64,000 bases of DNA from Parahaliea aestuarii (lineage in GTDB: Bacteria; Pseudomonadota; Gammaproteobacteria; Pseudomonadales; Halieaceae), in assembly GCF_008064635.1 (NCBI RefSeq), contig NZ_VRYZ01000009.1, positions 62,001 to 126,000 of the forward strand, in the 5' to 3' direction. The notes beneath the pieces are model-generated. The model searched no databases, was not told the DNA's origin, and saw only the letters and a program-made list of their open reading frames with translations. Shown piece by piece: positions 54,153-63,560 of the stretch. A program made the translations under genes and the position numbers. Position 1 is the stretch's first letter. Every line of letters starts with the position of its first letter.

Positions 54153-54907
54153 ACGTCAGCTCCGGTGCCGGCAAGTCCCAGGCTCCAGCCGCCATCCACC
54201 GCCAGCACCTGGCCGGTAATAAACGACGCTTCCAGTCCGAGAAAAGCCACCGTGCGGGCAATGTCCGCGGGGTCGCCGAGCCGTGCCAGCGGGGTGGCGG
54301 CAAGGATGGCCCGGCGCTTGTTGTCGTCGTAGGCGGCATCGTCCTCCGGCCAGAGAATGGCGCCAGGGGCCACGCCGTTCACGCGCACCCGCGGCCCCAG
54401 TTCCAGTGCCAGGCTGCGGGTAAGGGAGGCGAGCCCGGCCTTGGCCGCGCAGTAGGCATTGAAGTCCTTGAGCGGCCGGCCGGCGTGGATATCGATCAGG
54501 TTCACCACGCTGCCGCCGCCGGCGCGCAGGGCGGGCAGCAGGGCCTGCAGCAGGAAGTAGGGGCCCTTGAGATTGGAGCCGAGCAGGGCGTCGAAGTCGG
54601 CCTCGGTGGCGGATGCCAGCGGCGTTGGCGCAAAGCCCGAGGCGTTGTTGACCAGCAGTTTCAGTGCCGGGTGAGTCGCCAGGAAGGATGCGCCCACGCG
54701 CTGGATGTCATCCACCTGGCAGAGGTCGGCCTGCCACAGGTGGCAGGAACCCGGCCGTTCCCGGTTCAGCGCCGTTGCCAGCGCCTCGGCAGTGACCGAA
54801 GAACTGCGGTAGTGCAGGGCGATGTCCATTCCGCGCCCGTGCAGTTCGCGCACGATGGCCGCGCCGATACGCTGGGCGCCACCGGTCACCAGTGCCAGAT
54901 CAGCCAT
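54149..54907 (-). CDS. Short-chain dehydrogenase, pteridine reductase type
   Basis: A 252-residue SDR with the NADPH-binding motif TGGAQRIG (8-15), NNASGF and the catalytic Tyr-x-x-x-Lys (YCAAKAG, near 150). The arginine in TGGAxRIG and the overall pattern match the pteridine reductase/FolM group, which reduces dihydrobiopterin or dihydrofolate. Closeness to folB and folK fits this. The ATG at 54907 overlaps the end of cca by 8 bp. Confidence 0.85.
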   Translation of the reverse strand: MADLALVTGGAQRIGAAIVRELHGRGMDIALHYRSSSVTAEALATALNRERPGSCHLWQADLCQVDDIQRVGASFLATHPALKLLVNNASGFAPTPLASATEADFDALLGSNLKGPYFLLQALLPALRAGGGSVVNLIDIHAGRPLKDFNAYCAAKAGLASLTRSLALELGPRVRVNGVAPGAILWPEDDAAYDDNKRRAILAATPLARLGDPADIARTVAFLGLEASFITGQVLAVDGGWSLGLAGTGADV

Positions 54908-56147
54908 GGTCCGCCTCGCGATTGCCCGGCGTGTCACGCAATGCGTCCAGTCGCCGGATCTGCTCCGCGGCGATGGCGTCGCCCAGGGCCTTGCCCTGCA
55001 ATTCCCGCCCGGCAAAGTCCGCGGCATTGACGCTCGCCGCGGCTCCGGCGGCGCGGCGCAGGTAATCCGCCTGAGGGTAGGGTTGGTCTTCCAGCCCCTT
55101 GCGACCGCGCGCGTCAGCCTCGCAGGCCAGCAGGAAATGCTCGAAGTCCTGCGGGCGCCGCAGGGCGCCGGTGTTGCGCAACAGCTTGAGCAGGGTCTTG
55201 CCACGCAGTCCCCGCGCGGTGTGGCACAGCAGGTGGTATTCGCACACCGACAGCGCCAGGTCGCGGTGGCGGTTGGGGACTTTCAGGCGCTGGCATACGG
55301 CCTTTACCAGCGGCACGCCCCGGTGTTCGTGGGCGATATGGCGGGGCAGGACATCTTCGGGGGTGGTGGCCTTGCCGAGGTCGTGGACCAGGGCGGCGAA
55401 GCGCACGGCGGTATCCGGGCTGAGCCTGGCCGCCTGTTGCAGCACCATCAGTGTGTGGATGCCGCTGTCGATTTCCGGGTGATACTCCGCGCGCTGGGGC
55501 ACGCCGAACAGGGCGTCCACTTCGGGCAGCAGTGCCGCCAGCGCGCCGCAATTCCTGAGTACCTCGATAAAGACCTCCGGATTGCGCTCGCCCAGGGCCC
55601 TGTCGGTTTCCACCCAGATACGTTCGGCCGGCAGGTGCGCCAGCTCGCCCGCATCGACAATCTCCGCCATCAGCCGGCGGGTCTCCTCCGCCACCGTGAA
55701 GCCCAGGTGGGCATAGCGCGCCGCGAAACGGGCCACCCGCAGCACTCGCAGGGGATCCTCGGTAAACGCGGGGGACACGTGGCGCAGCAGGCGCGCCTGC
55801 AGGTCCTGCTGCCCGCCGTAGGGGTCGACAATCTCGCCCTCCGCTGTCTGTGCCATTGCGTTGATGGTGAGGTCCCGGCGCAGCAGATCCTCCTCCAGCG
55901 TGACGGCCGGGTCGCAGTGCACCGCAAACCCCGTGTAGCCGTGCCCCTGCTTGCGCTCGGTGCGCGCCAGTGCGTACTCCTCCTTGGTGCGGGGGTGAAG
56001 GAACACCGGGAAGTCCTTGCCCACCTGCTGGTAGCCCTGGTCCAGCATTTCCTCCGGCCGCGCACCCACCACCACCCAGTCACGCTCGGTGACCGGGTAG
56101 TCGAGCAGGGCGTCGCGCACTGCGCCGCCGACGAGGTAGGTTTGCAT
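54900..56147 (-). CDS. cca: Multifunctional CCA protein (tRNA nucleotidyltransferase, class II with HD domain)
   Basis: A 415-residue enzyme that adds or repairs the 3' CCA of tRNAs. It has the nucleotidyltransferase motif [12 protein letters not shown] (4-15), [10 protein letters not shown] (near 105), [14 protein letters not shown] (near 155) and a C-terminal HD phosphohydrolase domain ([16 protein letters not shown], near 250) as in E. coli. The start is ATG 56147; upstream in-frame sequence is not conserved in type. Confidence 0.96.
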   Translation of the reverse strand: MQTYLVGGAVRDALLDYPVTERDWVVVGARPEEMLDQGYQQVGKDFPVFLHPRTKEEYALARTERKQGHGYTGFAVHCDPAVTLEEDLLRRDLTINAMAQTAEGEIVDPYGGQQDLQARLLRHVSPAFTEDPLRVLRVARFAARYAHLGFTVAEETRRLMAEIVDAGELAHLPAERIWVETDRALGERNPEVFIEVLRNCGALAALLPEVDALFGVPQRAEYHPEIDSGIHTLMVLQQAARLSPDTAVRFAALVHDLGKATTPEDVLPRHIAHEHRGVPLVKAVCQRLKVPNRHRDLALSVCEYHLLCHTARGLRGKTLLKLLRNTGALRRPQDFEHFLLACEADARGRKGLEDQPYPQADYLRRAAGAAASVNAADFAGRELQGKALGDAIAAEQIRRLDALRDTPGNREADHG

Positions 56148-56298
56148 GGAGTGAAGTCCTGAATCAGTCCCGGCACTGTAGAGAGGATTCGAAGCTGGCT
56201 CAAGCGGGTCAATCAGGCGGGAATACCGCGGGAGTCCTGTTGCCTCTGCTACAGGTGGCCGGCACACTGCGCAGGACGCAACCTCCAGAAGACGCTTC

Positions 56299-57312
56299 AT
56301 GTCCAACATTGTCCTCGTCACCGGCGGCGCCGGCTTTATCGGCTCGCATACCTGTGTCGCCCTGATCGAGGCCGGCTACCGGCCGCTGGTGTTCGATAAC
56401 CTCAGTAACAGCAGCTTCGAGGTGTTCCAGCGCCTGCAGACCATTACCGGGCAAGCGATAGGGTTCGTGCAGGGTGATATCTGCGACCCTCTTGCCCTGC
56501 AGGCCGTGTTTGACCAGCACGATATTGCAGCGGTCATTCACTTTGCCGGCCTCAAGGCGGTGGGTGAGTCCGTCGAACAGCCGCTGGCCTACTACCAGAA
56601 TAACGTCGCCGGCACCCTCAACCTGCTGCAGGCGATGGCGGCGGCCGGTGTGGATTCGCTGGTGTTCTCCTCGTCCGCCACGGTCTATGGCGACCCGGCC
56701 TCCAACCCCATCCGCGAGGACTTCCCGCGCACCGCCACCAATCCCTACGGCCAGAGCAAGCTCACCATCGAGCACATCCTCGCCGATTTGAGCGCGGCCC
56801 GCCCGGACTGGCGCATCGCCTGCCTGCGCTACTTCAACCCGGTCGGTGCCCACCGCTCCGGGCTGATCGGCGAAGATCCCCAGGGCATTCCCAACAACCT
56901 GGTGCCCTTTGTCGCCCAGGTGGCGGTGGGACGGCGCGAATACCTGAGCGTGTTTGGCGGCGACTACCCCACCCGTGACGGCACCGGCGTGCGCGATTAC
57001 ATCCATGTCATGGACCTGGCCGAGGGCCACGTCGCCGCGCTGCGTTACCTGGAGGGCAACGCGGGTCTGCTGAACGTCAACCTCGGCACCGGGCAGGGCG
57101 TGAGCGTGCTGGAGATGCTCGCCGCCTTCGAAAAGGCCTGTGGCAAAGCGCTGCCCTACCAGATCGTAGATCGCCGCCCGGGGGATGTTGCCGAGTGTTA
57201 TGCCGATGCCGGCCTGGCGGCCTCGCAGCTCAAGTGGCGGGCGTCGCGGACTCTGGAAGACATGTGCGAGGACGTGTGGCGCTGGCAGTCGGGGAATCCG
57301 GAAGGGTATTGA
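56299..57312 (+). CDS. galE: UDP-glucose 4-epimerase
   Basis: A 337-residue extended SDR that interconverts UDP-glucose and UDP-galactose for cell-surface sugars. It has the NAD motif [11 protein letters not shown] (8-18), [22 protein letters not shown] (catalytic Ser) and YGQSKL (Tyr-x-x-x-Lys near 150), and a late [13 protein letters not shown]. The length is the family norm. It lies a few kb from the polysaccharide locus it may serve. Confidence 0.96.
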   Translation: MSNIVLVTGGAGFIGSHTCVALIEAGYRPLVFDNLSNSSFEVFQRLQTITGQAIGFVQGDICDPLALQAVFDQHDIAAVIHFAGLKAVGESVEQPLAYYQNNVAGTLNLLQAMAAAGVDSLVFSSSATVYGDPASNPIREDFPRTATNPYGQSKLTIEHILADLSAARPDWRIACLRYFNPVGAHRSGLIGEDPQGIPNNLVPFVAQVAVGRREYLSVFGGDYPTRDGTGVRDYIHVMDLAEGHVAALRYLEGNAGLLNVNLGTGQGVSVLEMLAAFEKACGKALPYQIVDRRPGDVAECYADAGLAASQLKWRASRTLEDMCEDVWRWQSGNPEGY

Positions 57313-57417
57313 GCCCGGTGTGGCCGTCTGCTGGCTGGCATTAATGGTTTACAAAGATTGACAATTTTTGATGTCAGGCGCATTTTTACCGCTAGGTGAT
57401 TGGAAGCGGATGTTGGC

Positions 57418-57675
57418 ATGCATGTGTCTTTAACCCCCGAACTCGAGGCGATTGTCAAAGCCAAGGTCGAAAGTGGTTTGTACAACAACGCCAGCGAGGT
57501 GGTTCGTGAAGCGCTGCGCTTCGTCGAAACTCACGATGCCTGGCTTCGTGAATGGAAAACAGCGGAGTTGCGCCGGCAGGTCCAGCTTGGTGTGTCGCAA
57601 TTGGATGCCGGAGAAGGGGTGTCTGTGACGAATAAGGCCGAATTGGATGAGTTAATCACGGGAGCTTCACAATAA
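57418..57675 (+). CDS. ParD-family antitoxin without adjacent ParE
   Basis: An 85-residue protein with an N-terminal ribbon-helix-helix (MHVSLTPELEAIVKAKVESG, LYNNASEVVREALRFVE) as in ParD/CC2985 antitoxins, which bind DNA and neutralise ParE. I took ATG 57418 as the start. No ParE toxin follows: only 24 bp separate it from the end of apaH on the other strand. It is either an orphan antitoxin, perhaps acting on a toxin elsewhere, or a remnant. Confidence 0.82.
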   Translation: MHVSLTPELEAIVKAKVESGLYNNASEVVREALRFVETHDAWLREWKTAELRRQVQLGVSQLDAGEGVSVTNKAELDELITGASQ

Positions 57676-57699
57676 GGTGGGCCAATGCCCGCGAAGCCA

Positions 57700-58518
57700 T
57701 CACGCCACCCTCCCATCCCTGCACCGGCACCGCGTCCACTCCCCCGTCTCCAGGCAGTACATCGACAGCGAGCCGCCCCACACGCAGCCGGTATCCAGCC
57801 CGATCACGTTGGGGCCCTCGGTTTTGCCCTCCAGCGAAGCCCAGTGGCCGAACAGGATGCGGTCGTTCGCGGTTTTGCGGTGGGCGTGGCTGAACCAGGC
57901 GGTGACCTTCTTGCCGCTGGTGGGCACCGGACCCTTGCTGATCAGGTCCAGTTCGCCCTCTTTGGTGCAGAAGCGCATGCGGGTGAGGTAGTTGGTGATG
58001 GCGCGCAGGCGGGGCATGCCGGTGAGATCGTCGGACCAGATGGCCGGTTCGTTGCCGTACATCTGGCGGAAGAACTCGGTGCAGTCCGGGCTCTGCAGCA
58101 CGGTTTCCACCTCCAGGCTGCGGGCCAGGGCGTCTTCCACGCTCCACTGTGGCGGGATGCCGGCGTGGACCATGGTGTAGCCGTTCTCGTAGTGCACCAG
58201 GGGGCGGTGCAACAGCCAGTTGAGCATGGCGTCGCGATCGGGCGCTGCCAGGATCTTGTCCAGGGTATCGGAGCGTCCGGGCGGGCGCACCCCGGCGGCC
58301 ACCGCCAGCAGGTGCAGGTCGTGATTGCCCAGCACCAGTTCCAGATTGTCCCGCATGTCATACAGAAAGCGCAGGGTTTTCAGGCACTTGGGGCCGCGGT
58401 TCACAATGTCGCCGACCGACCAGAGGCGATCCCGGTCGGGGTTGAAGCGCACCTGTTCCAGCAGGTGCTTAAGCGGCTTCAGGCAACCCTGAATATCGCC
58501 GACGGCGTAGGTCGCCAT
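57700..58518 (-). CDS. apaH: Diadenosine tetraphosphatase ApaH
   Basis: A 272-residue metallophosphoesterase that splits Ap4A into two ADP. It has the metal motifs GDIQGC (7-12), GDIVNRGP (36-43), GNHD (near 64) and FSHAHRK late in the protein. The final residues end ETGEWTRCRCRDGRVA. It overlaps the apaG stop (ATGA). The order rsmA-apaG-apaH is the classic one. Confidence 0.96.
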   Translation of the reverse strand: MATYAVGDIQGCLKPLKHLLEQVRFNPDRDRLWSVGDIVNRGPKCLKTLRFLYDMRDNLELVLGNHDLHLLAVAAGVRPPGRSDTLDKILAAPDRDAMLNWLLHRPLVHYENGYTMVHAGIPPQWSVEDALARSLEVETVLQSPDCTEFFRQMYGNEPAIWSDDLTGMPRLRAITNYLTRMRFCTKEGELDLISKGPVPTSGKKVTAWFSHAHRKTANDRILFGHWASLEGKTEGPNVIGLDTGCVWGGSLSMYCLETGEWTRCRCRDGRVA

Positions 58519-58925
58519 CAGTGCAGGGCCGTGGGGGTGTGCAGGGTGAAGGGCGGAATGGGCACCTCGAAGGCCGGCATGTCGGTGGGGTCGATATCCG
58601 CATCCAGCGGGGCAATCATCGTGTAACTGCCCTCCATGCACCCCACCGGGGTGGGCAGGGTGGCCCCGCTGGTGTAGCGAAATTGCTCTCCGGGCGGGAT
58701 GATGGGCTGCTCGCCCACCACCCCTTCGCCGCGCACCTCCTGCACCTCATCGTTGGCATCGGTAATGATCCAGTGCCGCGACAGCAGCTGCACCGGTACC
58801 GCGCCGTTGTTGCGGATGGTGATGGTGTAGGCGAAGGTAAACTGCCCTGCCTCCGGCAGGGAGTGGCTGGGCAAGTATGTGGTCTGTACGGTTACCCGCA
58901 CCTGCTCGGGCTTGATGTCGGTCAC
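58518..58925 (-). CDS. apaG: Co2+/Mg2+ efflux-associated protein ApaG
   Basis: A 135-residue fibronectin-III-like domain protein (VRVTVQTTYLPSHSLPEAGQ, FAYTITIRNNG, RHWIITDANDEVQEVRGEGV, GSYTMIAPL). The biochemical role is not settled. I chose GTG 58925 with AAGGA upstream; this gives the usual length. It is 10 bp after rsmA. Confidence 0.94.
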   Translation of the reverse strand: MTDIKPEQVRVTVQTTYLPSHSLPEAGQFTFAYTITIRNNGAVPVQLLSRHWIITDANDEVQEVRGEGVVGEQPIIPPGEQFRYTSGATLPTPVGCMEGSYTMIAPLDADIDPTDMPAFEVPIPPFTLHTPTALH

Positions 58926-58935
58926 GCGGGGGTCC

Positions 58936-59721
58936 TTAAAGGGCGTTGGCGATATGGATGAAATCCACCAGTTCCAGTGTCTCTGCCCTGCAGCCCGGGT
59001 CAAGCCCCAATTGCTGAAGACCGGCGTCGTCCATCAGCCCCTTCAGGTTATTGCGCAGCGTCTTGCGCCGTTGGGCGAAGGCCGCCTGCACCACCCGCTT
59101 CAGTTGCGCCGGGTCGCAGTCCGGCCAGGGTGACGTCTGCCGCGGCGCCAGCCGCACAATGGCCGATTGCACCTTGGGCGGCGGGAAGAAGGCCTCTGGC
59201 GGCACGTCGAACAGGTGCTCCACCTCGCACAGGTACTGGGCCATGATGCCCAGTCGCCCCCAGGCCTTGCTGCCCGGCTCCGCCGCCAGCCGCTGCACCA
59301 CTTCCAGCTGCAGCATGAAGTGCATGTCCCGGATCAGCGGGGCGAATTCCAGCAGGCGAAAGATCAGCGGGGTGGAAATGTTGTAGGGCAGGTTGCCCAC
59401 CACCCGCAGCGGCCTGTCGTCCGCCGCCAGCGCGGCGAAGTCGAACTTCAGCGCATCCGCGCTGTGCAACTTGAAGCCGGGGTAAATGCTGAAGGCGGCC
59501 AGCAGGCCCGCGACCAGGTCGCGGTCCAGTTCCACCACGTCCAGGCGGCAGCCCGAGGTGACCAGCGCCTCGGTGAGGGCGCCCTGGCCGGGGCCGATTT
59601 CCACCAGGTGGTCATCCTCCCGGGGCTGGATGGCATCGGCGATGCGGCCGATGATGGCGGCGTCCTGGAGGAAGTTCTGGCCGAAGCGCTTGCGGGGGAG
59701 GTGGGATTGTTTGCTGGGCAC
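58936..59721 (-). CDS. rsmA: 16S rRNA dimethyladenosine transferase
   Basis: A 261-residue methyltransferase (KsgA) that dimethylates A1518 and A1519 of 16S rRNA. It begins with RKRFGQNFLQDAAII, the SAM motif VEIGPGQGALTEAL (near 42), and the catalytic NLPYNISTPL (near 112). It is the first gene of the rsmA-apaG-apaH cluster. The 88-bp gap to the divergent sulfotransferase would hold the promoter. Confidence 0.97.
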   Translation of the reverse strand: MPSKQSHLPRKRFGQNFLQDAAIIGRIADAIQPREDDHLVEIGPGQGALTEALVTSGCRLDVVELDRDLVAGLLAAFSIYPGFKLHSADALKFDFAALAADDRPLRVVGNLPYNISTPLIFRLLEFAPLIRDMHFMLQLEVVQRLAAEPGSKAWGRLGIMAQYLCEVEHLFDVPPEAFFPPPKVQSAIVRLAPRQTSPWPDCDPAQLKRVVQAAFAQRRKTLRNNLKGLMDDAGLQQLGLDPGCRAETLELVDFIHIANAL

Positions 59722-59809
59722 GTAATCAGGGGATCTTTAGTGGGTAACTATTCTTCATTCTACGGACTTGCTAGGATTAGCGCAGCTTTTCTCACACCGA
59801 ATTTAGCCC

Positions 59810-60703
59810 TTGCCTCCTACTGATACCACTGCGGCCTATCGCCCCATCTTCCTGACGGGCGCCCCTCGTTCGGGCACCTCCTGGCTAGGAGAAATACTGA
59901 GCGCAGGAAAAGGAGTTCGTTATCTGTACGAACCGATGAACTTCCGCTGGTCTCCCCGTCTTGCCAGCCGCTTCGGGCATTTTTCGTACTTTGCAGCTGA
60001 GGACGAGGTGCCGGAATTCCTTGAGCGATACGCCCAGCGTGCCTTCGCCGGGCGACAGTCGAGGGAGCAGTTGTTTCGCTCCTGGTACCGGGGCTATCTG
60101 CGCTCTGCGGTTCTACCCTTTCATCGCCTGATCGTGAAGGACCCCACGGCCGTGCTCATGGCGGACTGGGTCAGTGACCGCTTCAATGCTCAAGTAGTAG
60201 TGACCACGCGTCACCCCTGCGGTTTTGCGTCCAGCATCGTGCCTCTTGAGTGGGATCTCAGCCTGCCGCGATTTACAAGGCAGAACAAACTGGTTAAGGA
60301 TCACTTGAAGCCGCATCTACCCGCCATTCGTCGAGCCAAGGGTGACCCCTGGAAGCAGGCGGCGGCGATCTGGTCCATGATTCATGTCGTCCTGTTGAAC
60401 CAGTTGGCCCACCGAAAAGACTGGATTATCTGCGACTTTGAGACCCTGTGCAGGGACCCGGAAAATCAGGTTTCCCATCTGTGTGCGCGGCTGGGGCTGG
60501 TAGCTGATGCTCCTCAACGCCGGATACGCAAGCTTGCCACCGGTGATGGGCAGAGCGATACAGGCAGTACCCGCAAGCGGACCGCAGAAATGCCCTACAT
60601 TTGGCAGTCGCGCCTGAGTCAGGCGCAAATTGACGCTGTACTGGAAACTGTCGCAGATTTCGGGCTGTCACCGACGCTGAATCATCAAGGAAGCAGCAGC
60701 TGA
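59810..60703 (+). CDS. Sulfotransferase family protein
   Basis: A 297-residue PAPS-dependent sulfotransferase. It has the 5'-phosphosulfate loop LTGAPRSGTSWLGE (15-28) and the 3'-phosphate motif VVTTRHPCGFASSIV (near 130). It would add sulfate to a sugar in the adjacent polysaccharide. The TTG at 59810 is the only suitable start before the first motif, and no strong ribosome site precedes it, so the start is uncertain. Its stop overlaps the next gene's ATG (TGATG). Confidence 0.85.
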   Translation: MPPTDTTAAYRPIFLTGAPRSGTSWLGEILSAGKGVRYLYEPMNFRWSPRLASRFGHFSYFAAEDEVPEFLERYAQRAFAGRQSREQLFRSWYRGYLRSAVLPFHRLIVKDPTAVLMADWVSDRFNAQVVVTTRHPCGFASSIVPLEWDLSLPRFTRQNKLVKDHLKPHLPAIRRAKGDPWKQAAAIWSMIHVVLLNQLAHRKDWIICDFETLCRDPENQVSHLCARLGLVADAPQRRIRKLATGDGQSDTGSTRKRTAEMPYIWQSRLSQAQIDAVLETVADFGLSPTLNHQGSSS

Positions 60704-61686
60704 TGGTTAGCCAGCTAACAAGTGAGGAAGCTGGGAATTCGGTTGAAGTTTGTATCCTGATGGCAACTTACAACGGGGAGGCCTTCCTCGCCGCTCAGAT
60801 TGACAGTATTCGCGCACAGTCTTTCAGTCGTTGGCGTTTGGTGGTTCGGGACGATGGCTCAAAAGATAGCACCACCAGTATTGTCAACGAATACATCGAG
60901 CGCGACGGGCGCATACAGTGGCTTGATGATCCTGAGCCCTCACCGGTTGGGCCGGCACAAAGCTTTGCCCGGCTGCTGACCTTTGCGGCGCGATCCAACT
61001 GTGCTGCATTTTGTTTCTGTGATCAGGACGATCTCTGGCATATAGAAAAACTCGAGGCTTGCTTAGGTGCGCTTAAGGGGAGCGATTCTCCGCGCCTGGT
61101 GGCTGATGGTGTGAAGCCATTCGGCAGTGCTATCGAACTGCCGGATCTGGTTTCAACGCCGCCGGCAGCGAGCCCGCACAAGCCAGGTCCTGACCGGTTT
61201 TTGACCAGGAACACGCTGCCGGGATGCTCTTTGCTGTTCAATCGCCAGCTCGCTGACCTCGCACTCCCGGTATCCAAGAGCGCCATTATGCATGATTGGT
61301 GGATTTCCTTGGTGGGGCAGTTTGGTGGAGAGCTTGTCTATCTGGATACGGCACACACCTTTTATCGGCAGCATACGCAGAACACTATTGGTGTTTTCAG
61401 GATGGGCCGGGAAGTCCTCAATCTTGGTGGCTGGGTGTACCACTGGCGCAAGGGTAATGCAGAGCTGGCTGCGTCAATAGCCCAGGCGGCGGAACTGGGG
61501 GAGAGGCTGGCAGTGCGCGGAAGCACAATAGCGGATGGCTCTGCCCATAGCGATCTTGCCCGCTACGGCAGCCTTGCCAGTGCCGGAGTGGCTGAGCGCC
61601 TGAATGCGTTACATGCACTGCGATTGCGCGGCGGATTGCCACTGATGCGCACAGTGCTTGCGGCTCGACTGATAGTGGGGTTGTAG
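60703..61686 (+). CDS. Family 2 glycosyltransferase
   Basis: A 327-residue GT-A fold enzyme. It has an N-terminal nucleotide-sugar domain with VCILMATYNGEAFLAAQIDS, RDDGSKDST and CFCDQDDLWH (near 105; metal-binding DxD). It resembles alpha-L-Rha transferases of O-antigen synthesis. It overlaps the sulfotransferase by 1 base and is read in the same direction. Confidence 0.87.
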   Translation: MVSQLTSEEAGNSVEVCILMATYNGEAFLAAQIDSIRAQSFSRWRLVVRDDGSKDSTTSIVNEYIERDGRIQWLDDPEPSPVGPAQSFARLLTFAARSNCAAFCFCDQDDLWHIEKLEACLGALKGSDSPRLVADGVKPFGSAIELPDLVSTPPAASPHKPGPDRFLTRNTLPGCSLLFNRQLADLALPVSKSAIMHDWWISLVGQFGGELVYLDTAHTFYRQHTQNTIGVFRMGREVLNLGGWVYHWRKGNAELAASIAQAAELGERLAVRGSTIADGSAHSDLARYGSLASAGVAERLNALHALRLRGGLPLMRTVLAARLIVGL

Positions 61687-61687
61687 C

Positions 61688-62623
61688 TCAGGCCTGGGGC
61701 GGGGCGGGTGTACGCCCGCTAAGGAAGGCAAATACAGCCTTCCAGGGTGCAAGTGCCAGTTCCGGGTTGGTCTCCCTCAGCGCCTGGACAGCAAGGCCTG
61801 CCATGCGGATCAGAATCATGGGCAGAAGGAAAGCGCGGTGATGGCGCCATGTGTATTGGCAAGCGCTGTATGCAGCGAAATAGGAGCTTCTAGCGCGTTG
61901 GCCCTTGTCACGAGATGTTGCGTCGCTGCCCTGATGGCTGACTACACTCTCACAGCACCAGTCTAACCTGTCCTCACGACCCAGGCGTCTCGCCAGTTCC
62001 AGTTCCTCGTAGTACAGGAAGTACGACTCGTCGAGTCCTTGGTGGGCCCTAATGATATCGCCGCGGATGAACATCGCCGCGCCATAGATAAAATCAAAGC
62101 GGGTAGGGCGATGGCGATAACAGTTGACTTTATCGAGTGGGAGTCCCCGCAAGTACTTGCGCTCCATGCCCAACAGGCGTGAATAGCGGCCACCGCCTGC
62201 ACATTGAATCGTGTCTGAGTTCAGATGTACGATGGTTGGCCCCCAGACAGCCACCGACGGATCAGTTGAAGTGGCATCGAGCAGAGCAGAAAGCGCCCCA
62301 GGACACAGTGTCAGGTCATTATTGAGGAGCCAGTAGTAGTCCGCAGGCGCATCGATTTCTGCTGCCCTAAAGCCGGCGTTCATTCCGCCAGCAAAACCTA
62401 GGTTATGAGAATTCTGGATGAAGCAGACATCGAGGTCGCCATGTCGTTCGATCCAGTCTGCTATTTGCTCGCAGGAGTGATCTTGAGAACCATTGTCAAC
62501 GGGATAGAGCCGGACTCTGCAGCGGCTGCTATTTCGCAAAATCTCTTCGGCTATTGAGCTCAGACAGGCAATGGTGTCTACCGGGCTGTTCCAGTTGAGT
62601 ACGATAACTGCGATATCTTGCAC
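61688..62623 (-). CDS. Family 2 glycosyltransferase, rhamnosyltransferase-like
   Basis: A 311-residue GT2 enzyme starting IAVIVLNWNSPVDTIACLSS, with VDNGSQDHS, NLGFAGGMNAGFR and YYWLLNNDLTL (metal-binding NND, near 115). I chose GTG 62623 (AGGAG upstream) because it gives the normal N-terminus. The frame is open to 62827, but that extension is unlike the family and overlaps the divergent permease gene. It converges with the other GT2 with a 1-bp gap. Confidence 0.85.
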   Translation of the reverse strand: MQDIAVIVLNWNSPVDTIACLSSIAEEILRNSSRCRVRLYPVDNGSQDHSCEQIADWIERHGDLDVCFIQNSHNLGFAGGMNAGFRAAEIDAPADYYWLLNNDLTLCPGALSALLDATSTDPSVAVWGPTIVHLNSDTIQCAGGGRYSRLLGMERKYLRGLPLDKVNCYRHRPTRFDFIYGAAMFIRGDIIRAHQGLDESYFLYYEELELARRLGREDRLDWCCESVVSHQGSDATSRDKGQRARSSYFAAYSACQYTWRHHRAFLLPMILIRMAGLAVQALRETNPELALAPWKAVFAFLSGRTPAPPQA

Positions 62624-62783
62624 AGTATTGGCTGGGCTCCTGGCTGGCTTGTTCGTCTGTGGATGCGGCGCATTGTTGAGAGTGAGCGCAACCGATATAC
62701 TCGCGTTCGTCCCAATATAACGCAACAACTGCCAAACAATCCTGTTTCCCGGTGGGAACCCAGTACTTTGTGAAATCCACTCA

Positions 62784-63560
62784 ATGACGCTCTCCCAGTA
62801 TATACGCTTGATCGATGTCCAGGCCAAATTTGCCCTGAAAGCTGATGCCTCCCGCTATTTCCTCGGGTACGTCTGGTGGATTCTGGAACCGCTGCTGTAC
62901 GTTGGCGTTTTCTATGTGGTGTTCAATGTTATTTTGAATTCACGGCATCCGGACTTTCTCACTTTTCTAATGTGCGGTAAGTTGCCGTTTGTCTGGTTTT
63001 CGAAAAGTGTCATCACGGGGTCAAATGCCATCGTTAGCAACGCTGGGTTGATTGGAAAAATCAACGTTCCTAAAACCCTCTTTCCTATGGCTCGGATTCA
63101 GGAGGGTGTGTATAAGCAGATGGCGGTTTTTGCCCTGCTGATTGCTGTCGTAGTTATCAACGGCTACAGCCCATCCTGGATTTGGCTTTGGTTGCTACCG
63201 GTAATCGCGCTTAACTATTTGATGATTGTAGCTTGTGCGTTCGTGGGGGCGGTGCTGGTTTGTTACTTCCGTGATTTCAGCATGATTATCTCGCTTGGAA
63301 TGACTTTCCTGATGTTCACTTCCGGCATTTTCTGGGATGTGCGAACCCTGTCGGACCCCGCACTGACCGAACTTATCCTCAACGTGAACCCCGTCGCGTT
63401 TATTCTGGACGCCTATCGCCAGATTCTGATGGGCGGGGTGGCTCCCGACCTGGGTGGGATGCTTCGGTATGCTCTCATCTTCGGCATGCTTGCTGCCGGG
63501 ATGGTGTTCATTATGCGTAAACTGAGCCAGGCCCTGGCTCTCAAGGCACTGACAGCATGA
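62784..63560 (+). CDS. ABC-2 type polysaccharide exporter permease (Wzm/KpsM-like)
   Basis: A 258-residue membrane protein with six helices. It has the ABC-2 pattern with an N-terminal amphipathic region (FALKADASRYFLGYVWWILEP) and the final helical pair around NVNPVAFILDAYRQILMGG. It forms the channel for export of O-antigen, capsule or a similar glycan. Its stop overlaps the ATPase start by 4 bp (ATGA). Confidence 0.9.
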   Translation: MTLSQYIRLIDVQAKFALKADASRYFLGYVWWILEPLLYVGVFYVVFNVILNSRHPDFLTFLMCGKLPFVWFSKSVITGSNAIVSNAGLIGKINVPKTLFPMARIQEGVYKQMAVFALLIAVVVINGYSPSWIWLWLLPVIALNYLMIVACAFVGAVLVCYFRDFSMIISLGMTFLMFTSGIFWDVRTLSDPALTELILNVNPVAFILDAYRQILMGGVAPDLGGMLRYALIFGMLAAGMVFIMRKLSQALALKALTA

